Source: Pseudomonas sp. QTF5 (GTDB lineage: Bacteria > Pseudomonadota > Gammaproteobacteria > Pseudomonadales > Pseudomonadaceae). From it: a stretch of 54,655 bases of DNA. The notes under the pieces were generated by a model. That model was given only the letters and a program-made list of their open reading frames with translations. It was not told the DNA's origin and made no database searches. The stretch spans positions 1 to 54,655 of the forward strand of contig NZ_AZRW02000044.1 in the NCBI RefSeq assembly GCF_000512695.2. The letters run 5' to 3'. Made by a program: the position numbers and the translations under genes. Positions 50,103 through 54,655 of the stretch are shown here, piece by piece (within the stretch, counting starts at the first letter, position 1; each line of letters starts with the position of its first letter).

Positions 50103-50121
50103 AATAGTAATGCTTCCTATT
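50103..50121. promoter_or_regulatory. Candidate Fur box upstream of fecI
   Basis: AATAGTAATGCTTCCTATT, 19 bases, has outer AATAG/CTATT symmetry and agrees with the Fur consensus at about ten of 19 positions, a modest score. Its position just before fecI supports iron repression. Low to moderate confidence. Confidence 0.4.
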
Positions 50122-50202
50122 AAGCCCGGCAAATCATTCCTCGGAGCGTCGACGAGAGGACCTGTCCCCCCACAAAATCTGTGTATAGCGATGATCGAAA
50201 AT

Positions 50203-50290
50203 GTGGGAGCGGGCTTGCTCGCGAAAGCGGTGTGTCAGTCGACATCAATGTCCGCTGATACACCGCTTTCGCGAGCAAGCCCGCTCCCAC
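50203..50290. repeat. REPIN, standard 88-bp form
   Basis: Two intact arms with inner CGAAAGCGGTGTGTCAGTCG. It lies in the divergent region between fecI and the emrA-like gene. The 350-bp gap 50076-50425 otherwise holds the candidate Fur box and a promoter. Confidence 0.9.
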
Positions 50291-50390
50291 AGGGTATGTG
50301 CAAGGCTCCCCGGCGGTCGAAACGTCCGGCACCAGACGACCGGTAGCAGAAACCCATTGCCACCAAATATTACCTACGTCATATTACACC

Positions 50391-50396
50391 TATAAT
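50391..50396 (+). promoter_or_regulatory. Putative -10 element for the EmrAB-like operon
   Basis: TATAAT, a perfect sigma-70 -10 hexamer, lies about 30 bp before the ATG in an AT-rich stretch. No convincing -35 is seen at 16-18 bp upstream, which may mean a weak or activator-dependent promoter. Confidence 0.4.
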
Positions 50397-50425
50397 AAAG
50401 CATCGTTTCCCACAGGTATTTCTCC

Positions 50426-51547
50426 ATGACCAGCATGCCCAGCCTTGAACCCGACCTTGCTGTCGCGGTGAACACACCCAGGCCTCCCCTGCTTAAAAGG
50501 CTGCTCTTGCTGACGGCGGCCATCGCGGCCCTGGTCTTCATCGGGCTGTACGCAGCCCATTGGTGGACTGCCGGCCGTTTCATTGAAGAAACCGACGATG
50601 CCTACATCGGTGGCGACGTCACGGTGATCGGGCCGAAAGTTGCGGGGAATATCGAAGAGGTGCTGGTCACCGACAACCAGAAGGTCAAGGCCGGGGATGT
50701 GCTGATTCGGCTCGACGCCCGAGACTACCGCGCCAATCTGGCCAAGGCCGAAGGTGCGGTGGCTGCCGAAGAAGCGTTGCTCGCCAACCTCGACGCCACC
50801 GAACAACTGCAACACGCGGTGATCGGCCAGGCCCGCGCCGGCATCGATGCCGCGGGCGCCGAAACCGCGCGCTCGCGGGACGACAATGCCCGCTACAAAC
50901 GCTTGGTGAACAGCAATGCCGTCTCGGTGGAAAGCGCACAACGGGTCGACGCCACCTTCAAGACTGCCCAGGCGCAAAGTGCCCGGGCTCAGGCCGAACT
51001 GCTGGCCGCGCAACGTCAGTTGAACGTGATCGAAACCCAGAAACAGCAAGCGCGCGCCGCGTTGATCCAGGCGCGGGCCGAGCGCGATCTGGCGCAGTTG
51101 AACGTCGGTTACACCGAGTTGAAAGCCCCCGTTGACGGCGTGATCGGTAATCGTCGGGCACGGGTCGGCGCTTATGCCCAAGCCGGTTCGCAACTGTTGT
51201 CGGTGGTGCCGGCCAGCGGGCTGTGGGTGGATGCCAATTTCAAAGAAGATCAGCTGTCGCGGATGACGCCAGGCCAGCGCGTGATCGTTCATGCGGACGT
51301 GCTCAAGGGGCGTGAGTTCCACGGTCATCTGGACAGCCTCGCGCCGGCCAGCGGTTCGCAGTTCAGCGTGCTGCCACCGGAAAACGCCACCGGCAACTTC
51401 ACCAAAATCGTCCAGCGAGTACCGGTGCGGATCCTGCTCGATCCGGCCGATGGCGTGCTCGGTCATCTGCGTCCCGGCCTGTCGGTGACTGCCGAAGTGG
51501 ACACCCGCGCCGAACCTGAAACCCCGACCGTGGCCAGCACACCATGA
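50426..51547 (+). CDS. Membrane-fusion protein, EmrA/HlyD type
   Basis: 373 residues. One N-terminal inner-membrane helix (LKRLLLLTAAIAALVFIGLY, about 24-43), then a biotinyl-lipoyl domain split around a long coiled-coil hairpin (about 105-215, rich in Ala, Gln and Glu). The second half contains YTELKAPVDGVIGNRRARVG, and the C-terminal beta domain has VPVRILLDPADGVLGHLRPG. It bridges the inner-membrane pump to an outer-membrane channel. Its stop overlaps the start of the MFS gene by four bases (ATGA), so translation is coupled. Confidence 0.92.
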   Translation: MTSMPSLEPDLAVAVNTPRPPLLKRLLLLTAAIAALVFIGLYAAHWWTAGRFIEETDDAYIGGDVTVIGPKVAGNIEEVLVTDNQKVKAGDVLIRLDARDYRANLAKAEGAVAAEEALLANLDATEQLQHAVIGQARAGIDAAGAETARSRDDNARYKRLVNSNAVSVESAQRVDATFKTAQAQSARAQAELLAAQRQLNVIETQKQQARAALIQARAERDLAQLNVGYTELKAPVDGVIGNRRARVGAYAQAGSQLLSVVPASGLWVDANFKEDQLSRMTPGQRVIVHADVLKGREFHGHLDSLAPASGSQFSVLPPENATGNFTKIVQRVPVRILLDPADGVLGHLRPGLSVTAEVDTRAEPETPTVASTP

Positions 51548-53136
51548 GTCGCGCCCTCGCCGCCCCCGCGCTGCCGTTCGACGCCGCCAATATGGCGACG
51601 GCGACCAAAGTGTTCGCCTTCGCCACCATGTGCATCGGCATGTTCATTGCGCTGCTGGATATCCAGATCGTCTCGGCGTCGCTGCGTGACATTGGCGGCG
51701 GGCTCTCCGCCGGCACCGACGAAACTGCGTGGGTACAGACCAGTTACCTGATCGCCGAAATCATCGTGATTCCGCTGTCGGGCTGGCTGTCCCGGGTGTT
51801 CTCGACCCGTTGGTTGTTCTGCGCTTCGGCGGTGGGTTTTACCTTGGCCAGCCTGCTCTGCGGCGCGGCCTGGAACATCCAGAGCATGATCGCCTTCCGC
51901 GCCCTGCAAGGGTTTCTTGGCGGCTCGATGATCCCGCTCGTATTCACCACCGCATTCTTTTTCTTCACTGGTAAACAACGGGTAATCGCCGCCGCGACCA
52001 TCGGCGCCGTGGCCTCGCTGGCACCGACGCTGGGGCCGGTGATCGGTGGCTGGATCACCGACATTTCGTCCTGGCACTGGCTGTTCTACATCAACCTGGT
52101 GCCGGGTATTTTCGTCGCGGTGGCGGTGCCGATGCTGGTGAAAATCGACCAGCCGGAATTGTCGCTGCTCAAGGGCGCCGACTACTTGAGCATGCTGTTC
52201 ATGGCAGTATTTCTCGGTTGCCTGGAATACACCCTCGAAGAAGGCCCGCGCTGGAATTGGTTCAGCGACAGCACGATTCTGACCACCGCCTGGATCAGTG
52301 GCCTGGCTGGATTGGCGTTCATTGGTCGCACCCTGCACGTGGCCAATCCGATCGTCGATCTGCGTGCCTTGAAAGACCGCAACTTCGCCCTCGGCTGTTT
52401 CTTTTCATTCGTCACGGGGATCGGCCTGTTCGCGACGATTTACCTGACGCCGCTGTTTCTCGGCCGGGTGCGCGGTTACGGCGCGCTGGACATTGGCCTG
52501 GCGGTTTTTTCCACCGGGGTGTTCCAGATTCTGGCGATTCCGCTGTACGCCTTTCTGGCCAACCGCATCGACCTGCGCTGGATCATGATGACCGGTCTTG
52601 GGCTGTTCGCCCTGTCGATGTGGGATTTCAGCCCGATTACCCATGACTGGGGGGCTAAGGAATTGATGCTGCCACAAGCCTTGCGCGGAATCGCTCAACA
52701 ACTGGCAGTGCCGCCCGCGGTAACCCTGACTCTCGGCGGGTTGGCACCGGCACGGCTCAAACATGCCTCGGGGTTGTTCAACCTGATGCGCAACCTCGGC
52801 GGCGCGATGGGCATCGCCGCCTGCGCGACCATCCTCAATGACCGCACCAACCTGCACTTCACCAGGTTGGCGGAGAACCTCAACAGCACCAACGAAGCAC
52901 TCAATCAGTGGCTATCCCAGGTCGGCGATAACTTCGCCGCCCTCGGCCAGAGCGGTGACATCGGCGTCACCGCCAGCCTGCGTCAACTGTGGCTGCTGAC
53001 CTACCGCGAAGCGCAGACGCAAACCTACGGCGACGCGTTCCTGATGATCATGGTCTGCTTCATCCTCGCCACGGCGATGGTGCCCTTGATGCGCAAGGTG
53101 CAACCACCGGCCGCGCCGTCAGCGAATACCCATTGA
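51544..53136 (+). CDS. MFS efflux pump, DHA2 (EmrB) family
   Basis: 530 residues, 14 predicted helices as in DHA2 proteins. Motifs include FIALLDIQIVSASLRDIGGG (motif D1), WVQTSYLIAEIIVIPLSGWL, FRALQGFLGGSMIPLVF, and APTLGPVIGGWITDISSWHW (motif C, the antiporter signature). It exports drugs or small hydrophobic compounds with proton exchange, together with the EmrA-type partner encoded just upstream. The outer-membrane channel is not encoded here, so TolC-like protein is supplied elsewhere. No MarR-type regulator adjoins it. Confidence 0.92.
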   Translation: MSRALAAPALPFDAANMATATKVFAFATMCIGMFIALLDIQIVSASLRDIGGGLSAGTDETAWVQTSYLIAEIIVIPLSGWLSRVFSTRWLFCASAVGFTLASLLCGAAWNIQSMIAFRALQGFLGGSMIPLVFTTAFFFFTGKQRVIAAATIGAVASLAPTLGPVIGGWITDISSWHWLFYINLVPGIFVAVAVPMLVKIDQPELSLLKGADYLSMLFMAVFLGCLEYTLEEGPRWNWFSDSTILTTAWISGLAGLAFIGRTLHVANPIVDLRALKDRNFALGCFFSFVTGIGLFATIYLTPLFLGRVRGYGALDIGLAVFSTGVFQILAIPLYAFLANRIDLRWIMMTGLGLFALSMWDFSPITHDWGAKELMLPQALRGIAQQLAVPPAVTLTLGGLAPARLKHASGLFNLMRNLGGAMGIAACATILNDRTNLHFTRLAENLNSTNEALNQWLSQVGDNFAALGQSGDIGVTASLRQLWLLTYREAQTQTYGDAFLMIMVCFILATAMVPLMRKVQPPAAPSANTH

Positions 53137-53229
53137 GCGGAGTCAGGTAGTAAGTCACTCAATAACAATCGGCCAGTCAAAGTGGAATTCGGCAACACAC
53201 TAGCCTTCTATGCGCAGAACGCCACAGAT

Positions 53230-53427
53230 TTAAGCAAAGAAATCACGTACAGCCGCCACAAACGAACTACTGATAAATATATTGATTGCGACGATAGGTA
53301 TGAACAGCACTGCCTTCGCCGGCCTGGACAATTTGGAATCAAACAGCTTGTCCGCAAAATAAAAGATCAGTTGAGTCAGCCCCCATACTGAGATCGCCAA
53401 TAAAAAAGTAAATAGAAAATCCGACAT
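53230..53427 (-). CDS. Small two-helix membrane protein, candidate immunity protein
   Basis: 65 residues. Two hydrophobic helices, about 3-25 (FLFTFLLAISVWGLTQLIFY) and 38-60 (AKAVLFIPIVAINIFISSSF), are joined by a short basic loop (DSKLSRP). The size and two-helix layout match immunity proteins of class II microcins such as the MccV immunity protein. GAGG lies five bases before the ATG at 53427, a good ribosome site. It is the second gene after the peptide precursor at 53539-53832 on the same strand, in unusually AT-rich DNA with AAA/AAT/ATA-type codons. No homologue is named; the immunity role is inference. Confidence 0.68.
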   Translation of the reverse strand: MSDFLFTFLLAISVWGLTQLIFYFADKLFDSKLSRPAKAVLFIPIVAINIFISSSFVAAVRDFFA

Positions 53428-53538
53428 AGGACCTCTTCTTAAAAGAGCGATATAAGTTCAACTTGAGTTGGCTTGAACTCCACCGCCCCAAGCCCGGCGG
53501 AGTTCGCGGACTCCAAATCAAAACGACTGGGTCAGGGG

Positions 53539-53832
53539 TTACGCCGCACCACCATCTGGACCGTTAGATCGCATCAAATAACCGCCGCCAAGCCCTCCGT
53601 AGAAAGACGCCATTGCCGTGCCTGCTGCTTGAGCAGTCGTTGCCGGGGTAAAGAATCCGAGTACTCCGCCCGCGACGCCTGCGCTCGCAGCTCCAGTCCA
53701 AGTGGCTGGCTGCCCACCTCCTGCTTGCATTCCAATATATCCAGCGACACCAACGACTGCTCCTGCCACTGCACCGGGCGGACCGACAGCACCGCTGATT
53801 GCTTCGATTTCCATTTGAGTTAACGCACGCAT
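53539..53832 (-). CDS. Double-glycine-leader peptide, candidate class II microcin (bacteriocin) precursor
   Basis: 97 residues. The leader MRALTQMEIEAISGA has Leu at -12, Glu at -8, Ile at -7, Ile at -4, Gly at -2 and Ala at -1, the consensus cut by C39-peptidase ABC exporters and very like the MccV leader. The 82-residue mature part is Gly/Ala-rich, has no Cys, and shows GxxxG-type spacing (GAVAGAVVGVAGYIGMQAGG). It ends in SNGPDGGAA. The start is at 53832 because AAAGGA lies eight bases upstream; ATG at 53841 overlaps it. It probably inserts in the membrane of competing cells; the peptide-immunity pairing with 53230 is inferred. Confidence 0.75.
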   Translation of the reverse strand: MRALTQMEIEAISGAVGPPGAVAGAVVGVAGYIGMQAGGGQPATWTGAASAGVAGGVLGFFTPATTAQAAGTAMASFYGGLGGGYLMRSNGPDGGAA

Positions 53833-54028
53833 TAGAATCATCCTTTATGAAATGATATTTCCCAACACTTACAGATCTAGTTTCAATATAGAGCGCTGCA
53901 ACTGAAATTAACGCATGCGCTTTTGAGTAAATAATTAAAACCAGATCAATCCTACGCAACCCAGGTTAAACATTCCTACGCACTCATCCTACTTCAAGCG
54001 TACCCGATGATCAGCAGACGCTCACTGA

Positions 54029-54469
54029 TCAGGCTTGAGGCATTTTACGGAAGCCTACCGCCAGGCGATTCCAGCTGTTGATGGTGGAAATCGCCACGGT
54101 CAGGTCGACCATTTCCTTAGGGCTGAACTCGGCGCTGAGCAGCGCATAGTCTTCATCCGGCGCGTGGGTCAGGCTCAGTTGGGTCAAGGATTCGGTCCAG
54201 GCCAGCGCGGCGCGCTCACGATCGGTGAAGAACGGTGCCTCGCGCCAGGCCGTCACGGCGAACAGTCGACGTGGCGTTTCCCCGTCCTTGATGGCATCGG
54301 CAGTGTGCATGTCGATGCAGAAGGCACAGCCGTTGATCTGCGAAGCGCGCAGCTTGACCAGTTCGATCAGTGACTTTTCCAGGGGCAGTTTCGAGACGGC
54401 GGTTTCCAGGGCGATCATGGCTTTCAGGCCGTCTGGGGAGGCGGTGTAGAAATCGATACGAGGTTGCAT
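54029..54469 (-). CDS. Carboxymuconolactone decarboxylase-family (AhpD-like) protein
   Basis: 146 residues. RASQINGCAFCIDMHTADAI holds the redox CxxC motif and following His of AhpD-like proteins, and LTVAISTINSWNRLAVGF is the conserved C-terminal helix. Such proteins act as thiol-dependent alkylhydroperoxidases or accessory reductases. The start at 54469 (MQPRIDFY) has GGAGCT upstream. It is monocistronic; the stretch 54470-54655 after it holds only the REP arm and the inverted repeat. Confidence 0.88.
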   Translation of the reverse strand: MQPRIDFYTASPDGLKAMIALETAVSKLPLEKSLIELVKLRASQINGCAFCIDMHTADAIKDGETPRRLFAVTAWREAPFFTDRERAALAWTESLTQLSLTHAPDEDYALLSAEFSPKEMVDLTVAISTINSWNRLAVGFRKMPQA

Positions 54470-54596
54470 GGTGAGCTCCAATCACAGGTGGGGTTGGCGC
54501 TACGTTAATGCCGACCTGAGGTTGAACAAATAGCCAATTATTGGGAAGTTGAGGATGCCAATGGACCAGAAGATTTTCAGTGACTGTGCCGGCGCT

Positions 54597-54655
54597 TTCG
54601 CGAGCAAGCCCGCTCCCACATCTATGGTTACCCCCTTTTCTGCAATACTGTTTTT
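54597..54655. repeat. Lone REP arm and right copy of the terminal inverted repeat
   Basis: TTCGCGAGCAAGCCCGCTCC ends a REP arm at 54619 with no partner visible in the window. The last 50 bases (54606-54655) are the exact reverse complement of bases 14-63. Confidence 0.85.

Noticed and set aside
50426..53136. EmrAB-type pair as dedicated exporter of the microcin
   Set aside because: DHA2 pumps do not carry the C39 peptidase needed to remove a double-glycine leader, and the pair lies on the opposite strand; proximity alone is not enough.
53182..53391. Plus-strand open frame opposite the candidate immunity gene
   Set aside because: It has no ribosome site or hydrophobic pattern, whereas the minus-strand gene has a good site and two clear helices.
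53564..53959. 131-residue open frame on the minus strand over the microcin region
   Set aside because: It is out of frame with the double-glycine-leader gene, rich in Arg, Ser and Cys, and has no ribosome site; it is a shadow of that gene.
53935..53973. 12-residue peptide upstream of the microcin gene
   Set aside because: The AGGA element touches the ATG and no family is recognised; too short to claim as a leader peptide.
49..54619. REP clusters considered as a CRISPR array
   Set aside because: The copies are palindromic, widely spaced between genes and lack uniform spacers or cas genes; they are REPINs.

Overview
The window looks like chromosomal DNA of a fluorescent pseudomonad (Pseudomonas fluorescens group). 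Three things point there: GC-rich coding with typical Pseudomonas family sequences, a lineage-type ampR-ampC pair and fecIRA set, and more than forty copies of the Pseudomonas intergenic palindrome GTGGGAGCGGGCTTGCTCGCGAA, mostly as inverted pairs (REPINs). I see no rRNA, tRNA, CRISPR array, prophage or complete insertion sequence.

Layout. 0-6 kb: cupin, shikimate dehydrogenase-like enzyme, small proteins, an AI-2E-type permease and the tRNA hydroxylase TrhP. 6-16 kb: ampR/ampC divergent pair, a DUF4174 protein, VOC protein, erythromycin-esterase-like protein, TauE/SafE permease, a lipoprotein, an exported aldose epimerase, an aldo/keto reductase and DUF1810. 16-26 kb: DNA polymerase II, CBS protein, two GSTs, DUF1615 lipoprotein, FAD monooxygenase, a zinc-type HemB and a PhzF-like protein. 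26-32 kb: exported phosphatase-like protein, selD-mnmH (tRNA selenouridine), and a nucleoside uptake pair (Tsx-like porin and NUP protein) behind a PurR-like palindrome. 32-39 kb: a 52-residue metallothionein, a chemoreceptor, an Na+/H+ antiporter-family protein, and a four-gene PepSY-PepSY-response regulator-histidine kinase operon. 39-46 kb: queD, an alpha/beta hydrolase, codBA, a DapF-like protein lacking both catalytic cysteines, and an MFS transporter. 46-50 kb: fecA-fecR-fecI ferric citrate uptake and signalling. 50-53 kb: an EmrAB-type efflux pair.

The most unusual segment is 53.2-53.9 kb. This AT-rich island encodes a glycine/alanine-rich peptide with a textbook double-glycine-type leader, followed on the same strand by a 65-residue, two-helix membrane protein. 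It looks like a class II microcin (bacteriocin) precursor with its immunity protein. No dedicated peptidase-containing ABC exporter lies in the window.

Other noteworthy signals are two size classes of REPIN (88 and about 103 bp, the latter with a 15-base expansion in one arm only), a REPIN embedded in a second, longer palindrome beside polB, a tandem duplication of a REPIN block before fecA, and a 50-base exact inverted repeat joining the two ends of the window. Functions are inferred from sequence recognition alone; no searches were run.
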